Shown here: piece by piece, positions 1 through 8,115 of the stretch
Position numbering within the stretch: the first letter of the stretch is position 1
How the letters are laid out: each line of letters starts with the position of its first letter
DNA from: Blastocatellia bacterium
GTDB lineage: Bacteria; Acidobacteriota; Blastocatellia; Pyrinomonadales; Pyrinomonadaceae
Assembly (NCBI GenBank): GCA_013697915.1
Contig: JACCVY010000155.1
Span: 1 to 55,284 of the forward strand
Direction of reading: 5' to 3'
Length of the DNA: 55,284 bases
Program-made: the position numbers and the translations under genes
Notes under the pieces: generated by a model
Database searches by the model: none
Told to the model about the DNA's origin: nothing
The model's input: only the letters and a program-made list of their open reading frames with translations

Positions 1-57
1 GTAGTTCTTCAGCAGGTTGTCTATCAGCTCGTTGTCGATGCTTTTGTCTTTGGTCAT
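1..57 (-). CDS. IS256-family transposase, first 19 residues only
   Basis: The ATG is at 57-55 with a GGGAG ribosome binding site just before it. The 19 visible residues (MTKDKSIDNELIDNLLKNY) match the usual start of Mutator-type IS256 transposases, a short acidic helix ending in a D-x-L-L-K-x-Y pattern. The DDE catalytic core lies outside the window, so activity cannot be judged. The call rests on this short stretch together with the adjacent inverted repeat. Confidence 0.7.
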   Translation of the reverse strand, partial: MTKDKSIDNELIDNLLKNY

Positions 58-126
58 CTTTTCTCCCTGCCAACCCTATCGCAGTTGGCACTCGATGACC
101 ATTTACACAAAACTTTCTACACCCTC
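1..126 (-). mobile_element. End of an IS256-family insertion sequence
   Basis: The terminal inverted repeat is seen at 99-126; read on the minus strand it starts GAGGGTGTAGAAAG and runs into TTTTGTGTAAATGG, a pattern typical of IS256-family ends. It lies about 40 bases in front of a transposase start on the same strand, as expected for this family. The rest of the element lies left of the window, so the second repeat and the target duplication cannot be checked. The base after the repeat (127) continues an open reading frame, so the IS sits inside a gene. Confidence 0.75.
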
Positions 127-893
127 GAGCTGGCAGCTACGTTGTCACGCCACCCACAACCGGCTATGTTTGGACTACCCCTTTCGATAGATCCAACCTG
201 CTAACACTCGACCCAGTTGCTGCTGGCCTTAAAAAGGAAAAACACGCTACAACTCCTTTACCTCTTCAATTCTCTCAGTCCTCTTCTGTTCTCTCAGATC
301 TCTCAGTCCTCTCTGATCTCTCTGTTCTCTCTGTACAACAGATCATTGGTTTAGCGACCCCAACAGAACCGCATCAGAACCACAAATTGCTATTCCAGTT
401 AGCGCGGGGGGTTATCACGCTGGAAAAGGTGGAGAACCGCTCAATTTCTCTCAGCGAACGGCGGCTGATATTTGGGCAGTGGTATGAGCGCGCCAAACCT
501 TTCCTGCGGGCCGAGAAAACCTTTGATGATTACTTATTCGAGTTCTTAACGTCTTTTGACGGGGTAAGGCACTTACTTGATGAAGACGTGGTGGACGAGG
601 CATGGGTGCGAGCGAACACAGCTCCATTGCCGAAGGTCGCAGAATGTTTTGAGACGCAGAGCGTTCGGTTACTTGTCGGACTGTGTCGCGAGCTGCAACG
701 AATAGCAGGGCATCAACCGTTCCTACTGGCCTGCCGAACGGTGGCGCGGTTATTTGGGCACGCCACGCATACGACTGCGGCTAGTTGGCTTCGTGGTTTA
801 GCGTCGGCGCGGATTATCGAGGTAGTTGAACAAGGAAGCGCGCAGACGAACAGAGCGAGTCGCTACCGTTACATTGAACCGCTCGATGATTAG
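127..893 (+). pseudogene. 3' part of a prim-pol-like replication protein gene, cut by IS256
   Basis: One frame stays open from the IS end to the TAG at 891-893 (about 254 codons), so the true start lies beyond the IS. The first residues read GSYVVTPPTTGYVW, which fits the conserved G-G-Y-V-V-x-P-P strand near the end of bifunctional DNA primase/polymerase domains of plasmids and integrated elements. A low-complexity linker (about residues 50-70 of the fragment) follows, encoded by a 9-base tandem repeat. The rest (about 170 residues from LLFQLARGVITLEK) is a mostly helical C-terminal domain with a winged-helix look near ATHTTAASWLRGL. A TTG at 387 could start this domain alone, but it has no clear ribosome site. 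The gene most likely served replication or mobilisation of the integrated element. Family assignment is from memory of sequence patterns. Confidence 0.6.
272..335 (+). repeat. 9-base tandem repeat inside a coding region
   Basis: Seven units of CTCTCWGNN lie head to tail (272-280, 281-290, 291-299, 300-308, 309-317, 318-326, 327-335); the second unit is 10 bases long. In the frame of the surrounding gene the later units encode repeats of L-S-V and L-S-D. The 10-base unit shifts the phase of the repeat relative to the frame but leaves the frame open. Copy changes of 9 bases would keep the frame. Confidence 0.8.
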
Positions 894-1083
894 ACCCAAT
901 GGCCGAGAAGGTTTGCGAAAAGGCGAGACCATGATGAAACAGACCCTAGCCGCGCTGCCGCCGATCAAGTTCCTAGCGGTCATTGAAACATTAGCGCAGC
1001 GTTGCCCGCGTTGCCGTAAGCCAATCAACCAGGGCGACCGCTATCTATACAGCGGAGAATCAGCGAGGGGAGTAAATAGGTGA
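886..1083 (+). CDS. Small hypothetical protein with a CPRC motif
   Basis: The ATG at 886 overlaps the stop of the preceding gene by 8 bases, which suggests translational coupling; a second possible start is the ATG pair at 931. The product is 65 residues. The C-terminal third holds CPRCRKPINQGDRYLY, one C-x-x-C knuckle followed by a proline and a G-D-x-Y turn, resembling half of a zinc ribbon. No second cysteine pair is present, so a full zinc site would need a partner. The function is unknown; it belongs to the small-gene block of the integrated element. Confidence 0.5.
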   Translation: MIRPNGREGLRKGETMMKQTLAALPPIKFLAVIETLAQRCPRCRKPINQGDRYLYSGESARGVNR

Positions 1084-1093
1084 GGATGTAGCC

Positions 1094-1273
1094 ATGATTA
1101 GTGGCGAATTAACGCGGTACAGTCAGTCACTGGCTGAAGCAACCAACCAGTTTTCGGATGCTTGCCGTGACGCAGCCGAGAAGCGGTCTAGTTACGACGT
1201 GGAACGACTTGAGACGGAACGGAAAATATTGAGGGGCCGCATGAGCGGTGCTGCTGTATTGATTTTAGCTTGA
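1094..1273 (+). CDS. Hypothetical 59-residue helical protein
   Basis: The ATG at 1094 follows a GAGG site and the frame ends with TGA at 1271-1273. The protein is rich in Glu, Arg and Ala with no proline (SLAEATNQFSDACRDAAEKR, then DVERLETERKIL), so a single long amphipathic helix or coiled coil is likely. It is packed between the CPRC protein and the excisionase-like gene, all on one strand, as in the small-gene blocks of integrated phage-like elements. I do not recognise a family. Confidence 0.5.
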   Translation: MISGELTRYSQSLAEATNQFSDACRDAAEKRSSYDVERLETERKILRGRMSGAAVLILA

Positions 1274-1283
1274 GGTGAAGTAA

Positions 1284-1619
1284 GTGAGCCAACTAGAAGA
1301 AACACTACGAACCATTATTGATGAGCGTATAGCGGCGCATCTTGCCTCTCTGCCGCAGCCTAAGACCGAGCCGGTGGACAATGACACCGCGAAGCAGATA
1401 GCGCAATACGAACTTATTGCCCACAAACCCTATCTCAACAAAAAAGAGATTGCCTTGTATCTCGGATGCTCCGAGCGGTCGGTAGAGGAATGGGCGGCGC
1501 GGCAAGAAAACCTGCTGCCTGTTGGCTACGCCGGAAGCGATATGAGAGCCAAACGGGAGAATCTTGATAAGTGGGTTGAGCGCGAAGCGCAGCGGAAAAG
1601 GTTGAAACTTGCCAGCTAA
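1284..1619 (+). CDS. Excisionase-like helix-turn-helix protein
   Basis: A GTG start at 1284 follows a GGTGAAG site. The 111-residue product has an N-terminal acidic helix (about 1-45) and then a MerR/AlpA-type DNA-binding segment: LNKKEIALYLGCSERSVEEW (about 52-71) followed by a basic tail. The pattern of a helix-turn-helix that picks a target by 'column' resembles HTH_17 excisionase or AlpA regulators. It sits directly before the integrase, the usual place for a recombination directionality factor. A role as excisionase or element regulator is inferred from position and fold. Confidence 0.65.
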   Translation: MSQLEETLRTIIDERIAAHLASLPQPKTEPVDNDTAKQIAQYELIAHKPYLNKKEIALYLGCSERSVEEWAARQENLLPVGYAGSDMRAKRENLDKWVEREAQRKRLKLAS

Positions 1620-1682
1620 GGAATGTACAGTGCGGCCACTCTCTAATAGCCGCGAACGGGCCTAAACGAGAAAGGAGCATTC

Positions 1683-2772
1683 ATGCCCGTCTATCGCAGG
1701 AAAGACACGAAATCACGCCGCTGGTATTACAAGTTTGATATTAACGGCGAGACTTACAAAAGAAACATTCCTACAGCACGAACTCAGCGACAAGCTGAGG
1801 AAGCAGAACGTCGCGCCCGCGACGATGTTCACGCCGGAATTTACGGTTCACAAAAGGACATGCTGTTCACTAAGTTTGTTGAAAAGTATTACAAGCCATG
1901 GGCCGAGCAGCATCACAAAAACCAAGTCAACGATAAGACCATCCAAGATTTACTCTGCAAGCATTTCAAAGGCTTGATGCTTAGTAAAGTGTCTCGCTTT
2001 TCGGTCGAGACGTTCAAGCTCACACTCGCCAAAAGTCAAACAAGGTACGGAAACATCTACAAGCCAAACACGATCAATCTTGCGCTTGCTTATCTCTCGA
2101 TCATTATGAATCTCGCATTGGAATACAAGAAGGTGCGCGAGAATCCGGTCAAGAGGGTTAAGCGATTGCCGGTTGAAGAAGGCCGGCCACGCTACTTGTT
2201 GCCGGAAGAAGAAGCGATCCTTGTGCCAGCGTGTTATCAGGAAGCATCGTACCTGGGCGCGTTGGTTCAGTTGGCCGTGTGGACGGGGCTTTCGCAGGAA
2301 TGAATTGCTTGGACTACAAAAGCATCATGTTGACTTTAAGCGCAATCGGATTTTCGTTCCGTTTGCAAAGTACAAAAGAGATAAGCGAAAAACTGAGGGC
2401 AATCCGATGAGCGGAGAAACAAGAGAACTGCTCACGCGGTTATGTTCAGAGGCAAGGGACTACCTGTTTACCTACGATGGTAAGCGGGTATTGGTGGGCC
2501 GGGTGGACACGACTTATCGGAAAATCTGTCGCAGCGTTGGAATTTATGATCTGAATTTCCATGCGTTACGCCACACCTTCGGGACGCGATTAGGCGAGCG
2601 CGATGTCAACCTAAAGAAGATAGCGCGGCTCATGGGCCACACCACCACAAAACACACAGAGGTCTATGTTCACACGTCGGATGAGGGGCTGGCGCGGGCG
2701 ATTGAATGTGCGTCCTCGCAGTCCCAGATTCGTACCACGTACCCTGAAATAAGGATTGCGGAAAGCGCGTAA
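1683..2772 (+). pseudogene. Tyrosine-type integrase with a frameshift
   Basis: The gene starts at ATG 1683 after an AAAGGAG site and would encode about 362 residues. It has the N-terminal arm-binding domain (about 1-60), a SAM-like core-binding domain (about 60-165) and the catalytic domain. The first frame stops at 2301-2303; the second frame carries the rest to 2772. Removing one T from the CTTT run at 2289-2292 restores TGLRRNELLGL, so the break falls directly in front of the codon for the catalytic arginine. The HxxR box (HALRHTFG), the GHTT segment and the tyrosine (EVYVH) are all intact in the second frame. It may be a true loss-of-function mutation or a base-call error. Confidence 0.85.
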
Positions 2773-2865
2773 ATGGTTGATAATTCAATGGGTTGGCAGG
2801 AAATTGCGGCGGTAATGTTATATTACGGTTTTGTCAGAGTCATCCGCTCAACTAAAGCGAACTAA
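2773..2865 (+). CDS. Possible 30-residue peptide after the integrase
   Basis: An ATG starts on the base after the integrase stop and runs for 30 codons (MVDNSMGWQEIAAVML, then YYGFVRVIRSTKAN). The back-to-back stop and start would allow re-initiation. There is no independent ribosome site and no family I know. It may be chance; the stretch could also hold the attachment site, which I cannot identify. Confidence 0.2.
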   Translation: MVDNSMGWQEIAAVMLYYGFVRVIRSTKAN

Positions 2866-2912
2866 CCGCAGAAAGTTCCTTCCGCTGCGTAATTGAAGGA
2901 TCCAACATCGGC

Positions 2913-4418
2913 ATGTCCACCAACAGAACGCAAAAAGCAATGGATAACTATCGCAACTTCATCGACGGCAAGTGGATTGAATCAACTTCATCGCGAGCAG
3001 TCTCAAATATTAATCCCGCCAACACCGAAGACGTCATCGGCACGGTGAAACAAGCTAGCCGCGAAGAAGCTCGCGCCGCGGTTGAAGCCGCTGCCGCAGC
3101 ATTTCACGGTTGGCGCGCGACTCCGGCGCCGTCGCGAGGACGGATTGTCGGGCGCGCCGCTCGCTTGCTCGAGGAGAATAAGGAAGAGCTGGCGCAAATT
3201 CTGACTCGCGAAGAAGGCAAGACTATTGCGGAATCGCGCGGCGAGTTACAGCGCTCAATCAACGTCGCCGAGTTTTGCGCCGGCGAGTCCCGCCGCATGA
3301 ATGGTGAAACAATTCAGTCAGAGCTGCCGGCCAATTTCGCGTATACGATCAAGCAGCCGTTGGGTGTCGTCGCTTGTGTTACACCCTGGAATTTTCCGGT
3401 TGCTATTCCAGTCTGGAAGATCGCACCGGCGCTGGTTGCTGGAAACGCAGTTGTCTTTAAACCCGCGACGTTAACGCCGGCAACGGCAGTGCGCATCGTG
3501 GAAATTTTTGCAGAGGCAGGCATACCGCCCGGCGTTTTGAATTTGGTTTTGGGCTCAGGGTCGGAAGCCGGCGACGAAATCATAAATCACCCGGCGGTCA
3601 AAGCGGTTTCCTTTACCGGTTCAAATCAGGTTGGTATTCGTTTGTACGAAGAAGTTTCCCGTCGCGGCGCGAAGGTGCAATGCGAGATGGGCGGCAAAAA
3701 TCCGGTGGTAATTCTTGAAGACGCTGATTTGGATTTGGCGGTAGAGTCGACGGCGCAGGGCGCGTTCGGATCTTCCGGCCAGCGTTGCACCGCCACCAGT
3801 CGCGCAGTCGTAGTGAACGACGTCGCCGATGAATTTGTCGACCGGATCAGCAGGCGTGCTCAGTCAATGCGCATCGGCGACGGCATGGATCCGCAGACAG
3901 AGATGGGACCGACTGTTGACGAAAGTCAGTTTAATACCGTGCTGCAGTATATCGACATCGGCCGCGAAGACGGCGCCACACTCGTCTGTGGTGGCTCGCG
4001 CGCAACCGGCGACGGCCTGGACAAGGGGTTTTTTGTAAACCCGACGATTTTCGATCATGTTACGCCCGACATGCGCGTCGCCCGGGAAGAAATTTTTGGG
4101 CCTGTGCTGTCAGTGCTGCGCGTGAAGAATTTCGAAGAAGCGATGCAGGTTGCCAACGACACCGAATATGGTTTGTCGTCTTCCATTTTTAGTAACGACG
4201 CGGCGCGCATCTTTCGCTTTGTCGATGAAATTGAAACCGGAATGACGCACATCAACTCGCCGACCACCGGTGGCGAGGCCCACATCCCTTTTGGCGGAAT
4301 CAAGGGAACCGGCATCGGCGATCGCGAGCAGGGTTCGACCGCGCTGGATTTCTACACCGAACTAAAAGTTGTTTACGTTGATTACACCGGCCGTAAACGT
4401 GAAGGAAATTTGTATTGA
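2913..4418 (+). CDS. NAD(P)-dependent aldehyde dehydrogenase
   Basis: The product of 501 residues has all the family hallmarks: the oxyanion asparagine N160 (TPWNFPV), the general base E258 (CEMGGKNP) and the nucleophile C292 ([10 protein letters not shown]). The sequence style ([30 protein letters not shown]) is closest in my memory to alpha-ketoglutaric-semialdehyde/2,5-dioxovalerate dehydrogenases rather than to CoA-acylating malonate-semialdehyde dehydrogenases. Start at 2913 is preferred; ATG 2940 is also possible. It stands before the pyrimidine-degradation genes, so oxidation of a semialdehyde derived from beta-alanine is conceivable, but no transaminase is present here and the substrate is unknown. 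Confidence 0.85.
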   Translation: MSTNRTQKAMDNYRNFIDGKWIESTSSRAVSNINPANTEDVIGTVKQASREEARAAVEAAAAAFHGWRATPAPSRGRIVGRAARLLEENKEELAQILTREEGKTIAESRGELQRSINVAEFCAGESRRMNGETIQSELPANFAYTIKQPLGVVACVTPWNFPVAIPVWKIAPALVAGNAVVFKPATLTPATAVRIVEIFAEAGIPPGVLNLVLGSGSEAGDEIINHPAVKAVSFTGSNQVGIRLYEEVSRRGAKVQCEMGGKNPVVILEDADLDLAVESTAQGAFGSSGQRCTATSRAVVVNDVADEFVDRISRRAQSMRIGDGMDPQTEMGPTVDESQFNTVLQYIDIGREDGATLVCGGSRATGDGLDKGFFVNPTIFDHVTPDMRVAREEIFGPVLSVLRVKNFEEAMQVANDTEYGLSSSIFSNDAARIFRFVDEIETGMTHINSPTTGGEAHIPFGGIKGTGIGDREQGSTALDFYTELKVVYVDYTGRKREGNLY

Positions 4419-4519
4419 AATAGTTCCTGCAATTCTCAGAAACACTGAGCCTCAGCTGCGCGTAAAAGTCTCTCGCTGCGTGAGTACCTATCCGTTTAAA
4501 TCCAGATGAAAGAGGTCTT

Positions 4520-7225
4520 ATGACACTTCTAAGTTTTCACCGCCGCTCGTTTGTGTTCATGTTTGCTCTGATTTTTGGCTTATTTTTAGCCGCCTCGCTG
4601 CATCCCGCGTTCGGGCAAGCAAACCCCTACCCACCGCTGATTGATCGCGAATTGTTCTTTGGCGACCCCGAGATTTCGGGTGCGCAGATTTCGCCTGACG
4701 GCAAGTTCATCGCCTTTATCAAGCCTTTTAAAGGCACGCGAAACATTTGGGTCAAGCGCACTGAAGAGCCATTTGACGCTGCTAAACCTCTCACCGCCGA
4801 CAGGGCGCGCCCTGTGACTCAATACTTCTGGAGCCGCGACGGTAAGTACATTCTCTTTTCACAGGACAAAGCGGGCGACGAAAATTATCTCGTCTATGCG
4901 GTGAATCCGGCAGACAGCCCGGCGGCTGGCCAGGACGTGCCGGCCGCGCGCAACTTGACGGACGTGAAAGGCGTGCGCGCTTTCATCTACGCAGTGCCGC
5001 GCACTGAACCCGATGCGATTTATGTCGGACTCAATGATCGTGATCCCGCCTGGCACGATCTCTACAAGATCAAGATTTCAACTGGCGAAAAAACTTTAGT
5101 GCGGAAGAACACGGAACGCATTACGGGCTGGGTGTTCGACCTCAAAGATAATTTGCGCATGGCCTCGCGCGCGGCTGCTAACGGGGATACTGAAGTGTTG
5201 CGCGTCGACGATAATGTGTTCACCAAAGTTTATTCGTGTAACGTTTTTGAGAGCTGCGGCCCGGTTCGCTATCACAAGGACGGCAAGCGCGTTTACTTCC
5301 TGACGAACAAAGGTGACATCGACCTTATCCGGCTGGAACTTTTTAATCCGGCTACCGGCAAAGAAGAGATGGTTGAATCAGATCCGAGGAATCGCGTTGA
5401 TTTTGGCAATGCTTCTTTCTCGGAGGTCACCGACGATTTGGTTGCCACCAGGTACGATGACGAGCGCGAAAGAATCTATTGGAAAGATAAAGTGTTCGAG
5501 GCGGATTACAAGTGGCTGCAGAAGAAGCTGCCGGGCCGCGAGATTGGTTTTGTTTCGGGCACCAAAGACGAACGGCTCTGGTTGATTGTGGCCAGCAGCG
5601 ATACTGAACCCGGCGAGCGTTATCTCTTCGATCGGCAAACAAAAACAATCACGCTGCAGTATCGTATTCGCGAAAAACTGAACCGCGATTACCTCGCGCC
5701 GATGACCGCGGTTCGTTACAAGTCGTCCGATGGTCTGGAGATTCCTGCTTACCTGACATTGCCGAAAATTACGGCTCCCGCGAAAAACCTGCCGGCGATT
5801 ATTCTCCCGCACGGTGGTCCCTGGGGCCGAGATTCGTGGGGCTACAACGGGCTTGCGCAGTTTCTCGCGAATCGTGGTTACGCGGTGCTGATGCCAAACT
5901 TCCGCGCGTCCACCGGCTACGGAAAGAAATTTCTCGATGCCGGCAACAAGCAGTGGGGCGAAAAGATGCAGGACGATTTAACCTGGGGCACGAAATACTT
6001 AGTCGCGCAGGGCATCGCTGACCCGAAACGCATTGGCATCATGGGTGGCTCGTACGGTGGCTATGCCACGTTGGCCGGCGTGACCTTTACACCCGACCTC
6101 TACGCTGCAGCCGTTGACATTGTTGGGCCTTCGAATTTGGTAACACTTCTCGAAACGATTCCGCCGTACTGGGAACCCATTCGCAAACTCTTCTACGCGC
6201 GCATGGGCGATCCGGCAACACCTGAAGGTAGAACACAAATGGAACGGCAATCGCCTCTCAACCATGCAAACAAGATCAAAACGCCGTTGCTTGTAGTTCA
6301 GGGCGCAAACGACCCACGCGTGAACAAACGCGAAGCCGATCAAATCGTGATTGCGCTCCGCGATCGCGGTTTTCCGGTCGAGTATTTGGTTGCACCTGAC
6401 GAAGGACACGGCTTTGCGCGTCCCGTAAACAACATGTCCTTGTTTGCCAGCGCGGAAAAGTTTCTGGCCAAGTACCTGGGTGGGCGCTATCAGGAGAGCA
6501 TGACGCCGGAAGTGACGCAGCGATTGAAAGAGATTTCAGTTGATGTGAAGACGGTATCGTTACCGAAGAAAATTGTAGCGACTGCCGATGCCAAGCCAAC
6601 AAGTGATCTTCAGTCAGGTACTTTCAATTACAAAGCATCCATCGCGCTGGGACCACAAACAATTCCGCTGACAGTCAAAACTGAAATTAAGGACGCAGGA
6701 GCAAACTGGTTGGTCACCGAGACAGCCGATACACCGCAGGGCAAGATTCTTGACGTGTCGACGATCGAGAAAGGCACGTTGACACTCCTGCATCGCTCCA
6801 TCAACCAGGGACCAACGGTCGTTGAGATCGATTTCAAGGACAACAAAGCCACCGGCACGATGACTATAAATGGTCAGGCGCGACCGGTGCTGGTCGATGT
6901 CGGCGGCGTTATCCTCGGCGACGGCGCGGGCGCGTTTGATGTAATTGCGCGACTGCCATTGGCCGATGGCTACACAACAACGCTGCGGAACTTTGATGTT
7001 CAAACGCAGAAAGTTCAGATGAAGCAGTTGAAGACGGTGGGGTCGGAATCGGTGACGGTTCCGGCGGGCACGTTTGACGCGTACAAAGTTGAAGTGGTCG
7101 CGGCAGATAACGAAGCTGACAAGCAAACTGTCTGGATAACCAAGGATACGCACAAGGTTGTCAAGATCGTCGCAACTATACCAAGTTTGGGCGGCGCAAT
7201 TTTGACCTCGGAACTGGCGGAGTAG
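4520..7225 (+). CDS. Exported S9 family prolyl-oligopeptidase-type peptidase with an extra C-terminal domain
   Basis: Translation starts at ATG 4520 after AGAGG. Residues 1-33 form a signal peptide ending near HPAFGQA. A beta-propeller region (about 40-410) precedes the alpha/beta hydrolase domain (about 410-670), with S511 in GGSYGGY, D598 in GANDPRV and H630 in DEGHGFA: a complete Ser-Asp-His triad. About 230 further residues (670-901) form a beta-rich domain with DUF3108-like features (for example VTVPAGTFDAYKVEV) that is not part of standard S9 enzymes. At 901 residues the protein is longer than the usual 600-700. It probably degrades peptides in the periplasm or outside the cell. A strong terminator follows. 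Confidence 0.85.
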   Translation: MTLLSFHRRSFVFMFALIFGLFLAASLHPAFGQANPYPPLIDRELFFGDPEISGAQISPDGKFIAFIKPFKGTRNIWVKRTEEPFDAAKPLTADRARPVTQYFWSRDGKYILFSQDKAGDENYLVYAVNPADSPAAGQDVPAARNLTDVKGVRAFIYAVPRTEPDAIYVGLNDRDPAWHDLYKIKISTGEKTLVRKNTERITGWVFDLKDNLRMASRAAANGDTEVLRVDDNVFTKVYSCNVFESCGPVRYHKDGKRVYFLTNKGDIDLIRLELFNPATGKEEMVESDPRNRVDFGNASFSEVTDDLVATRYDDERERIYWKDKVFEADYKWLQKKLPGREIGFVSGTKDERLWLIVASSDTEPGERYLFDRQTKTITLQYRIREKLNRDYLAPMTAVRYKSSDGLEIPAYLTLPKITAPAKNLPAIILPHGGPWGRDSWGYNGLAQFLANRGYAVLMPNFRASTGYGKKFLDAGNKQWGEKMQDDLTWGTKYLVAQGIADPKRIGIMGGSYGGYATLAGVTFTPDLYAAAVDIVGPSNLVTLLETIPPYWEPIRKLFYARMGDPATPEGRTQMERQSPLNHANKIKTPLLVVQGANDPRVNKREADQIVIALRDRGFPVEYLVAPDEGHGFARPVNNMSLFASAEKFLAKYLGGRYQESMTPEVTQRLKEISVDVKTVSLPKKIVATADAKPTSDLQSGTFNYKASIALGPQTIPLTVKTEIKDAGANWLVTETADTPQGKILDVSTIEKGTLTLLHRSINQGPTVVEIDFKDNKATGTMTINGQARPVLVDVGGVILGDGAGAFDVIARLPLADGYTTTLRNFDVQTQKVQMKQLKTVGSESVTVPAGTFDAYKVEVVAADNEADKQTVWITKDTHKVVKIVATIPSLGGAILTSELAE

Positions 7226-7252
7226 AAAGAGACCAATTGCAAATAACACTAA

Positions 7253-7290
7253 GGGCGGCTGATTCAGCTCGAATCAGCCGCCCCTTTTTA
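7253..7290 (+). terminator. Rho-independent terminator after the S9 peptidase gene
   Basis: GGGCGGCTGATTC at 7253-7265 pairs perfectly with GAATCAGCCGCCC at 7271-7283 over a 5-base loop and is followed by a T run at 7285-7289. The stem is 13 base pairs. It lies 27 bases after the stop codon at 7225. Confidence 0.9.
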
Positions 7291-7343
7291 TTTTCATTGG
7301 CCACCAACGAATTCTTTACCAATGTGAGATACAAGACTTCTTG

Positions 7344-7391
7344 CTTTCGGCTATGCCGCCTGATGTGCGGAATGGCTTTGCCTTTCCGTCA
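7344..7391 (+). repeat. REP-like palindromic repeat, left copy
   Basis: This 48-base unit contains two small hairpins (CGGCTATGCCG, and CGGAATGGC with GCCTTTCCG). It is an inverted copy of 7992-8039, differing at 4 of 48 positions. The two copies frame the decayed RAYT transposase gene. A further small hairpin, GAGGCTACGCCTC, lies at 7411-7423 just before the transposase start. Confidence 0.85.
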
Positions 7392-7423
7392 ACCCTTAAT
7401 CGAGAATCGTGAGGCTACGCCTC

Positions 7424-7958
7424 ATGCATACTATTTCAAGAGACACTCCCGCTCTTTATCTGACGACAGTCGCCAAAGACCGCCTTCCGGTTTTTCGCAC
7501 CGACTCTTTAAAATCGTCACGTGCAACGCTTTGAACGAAGCCCGAACCTCCGCAGGATTTTCGATATCTACGCATATGTAATAATGCTGGACCATCTACA
7601 TTTAATAACTGATGCCGAGCTCAAGCCGTCAAAGATCCTGCGCTTCGTAAACGGAATCACAAGCCGTCGGGTGATTGACCATCTCAAAAAGCACGGCCAT
7701 AATTCCTCACTTCAGAAATTGAGACATGAAGACAAAGAGCGCCGGTATCGCTATTCACTTTGGGACCACAATAACAACGTGTTCTCTATCGCCAGTGAAG
7801 ACATGTTCATGCAAAAAGTGAATTACATCCATCAAAATCCTGTTAGAGCTGGCCTTGTCGAGAAAGCGGAAGATTATCGCTGGTCGAGTGTTAGAATTTG
7901 GCAGCGTCGCCCGCTTCAAGATGAACCGTTGATGATGGATATTGGCCAAATCGCGTGA
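7424..7958 (+). pseudogene. REP-associated tyrosine transposase (RAYT), frameshifted twice
   Basis: The gene begins at ATG 7424 (MHTISRDTPALYLTTVAKDR) and reads in three frames in turn: the first to about 7510, the second to about 7565, the third to the TGA at 7958. Each switch fits loss of one base. Joined, the product is about 178 residues and matches the Y1/IS200-like RAYT family: the HUH pair in VIMLDHLHLI and the tyrosine motif VNYIHQNPVRAG. These enzymes nick and move REP sequences. The gene is flanked by inverted REP copies, as RAYT genes usually are. With two frameshifts it should be inactive, unless they are read errors. Confidence 0.8.
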
Positions 7959-7991
7959 AGAAGAGGCGCAGCCTGATGATATAGAGAGGCG

Positions 7992-8039
7992 TGACGGAAA
8001 GGCAGAGCCTTTCCGCACATCAGACGGCAGAGCCGAAAG
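7992..8039 (-). repeat. REP-like palindromic repeat, right copy
   Basis: This is the inverted partner of 7344-7391 (44 of 48 bases agree). It holds the hairpin CGGAAAGGCAGAGCCTTTCCG (one base longer when counted with its loop than the left copy's arms) and a second hairpin around CGGCAGAGCCG. It begins 33 bases after the RAYT stop. Confidence 0.85.
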
Positions 8040-8115
8040 ATGCTTGGAAATGTAAACGCAGAGATAACAGCGAAATCAAAAGACGCTATCAACCTTACTA
8101 AGACTCTAATCAACT

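Noticed and set aside
272-335. Tandem repeat as a CRISPR array
   Set aside because: The units are contiguous 9-mers without spacers.
387-893. TTG 387 as the start of the first plus-strand gene
   Set aside because: The frame is open upstream to the IS end and encodes a recognisable prim-pol-like segment; no ribosome site precedes the TTG.
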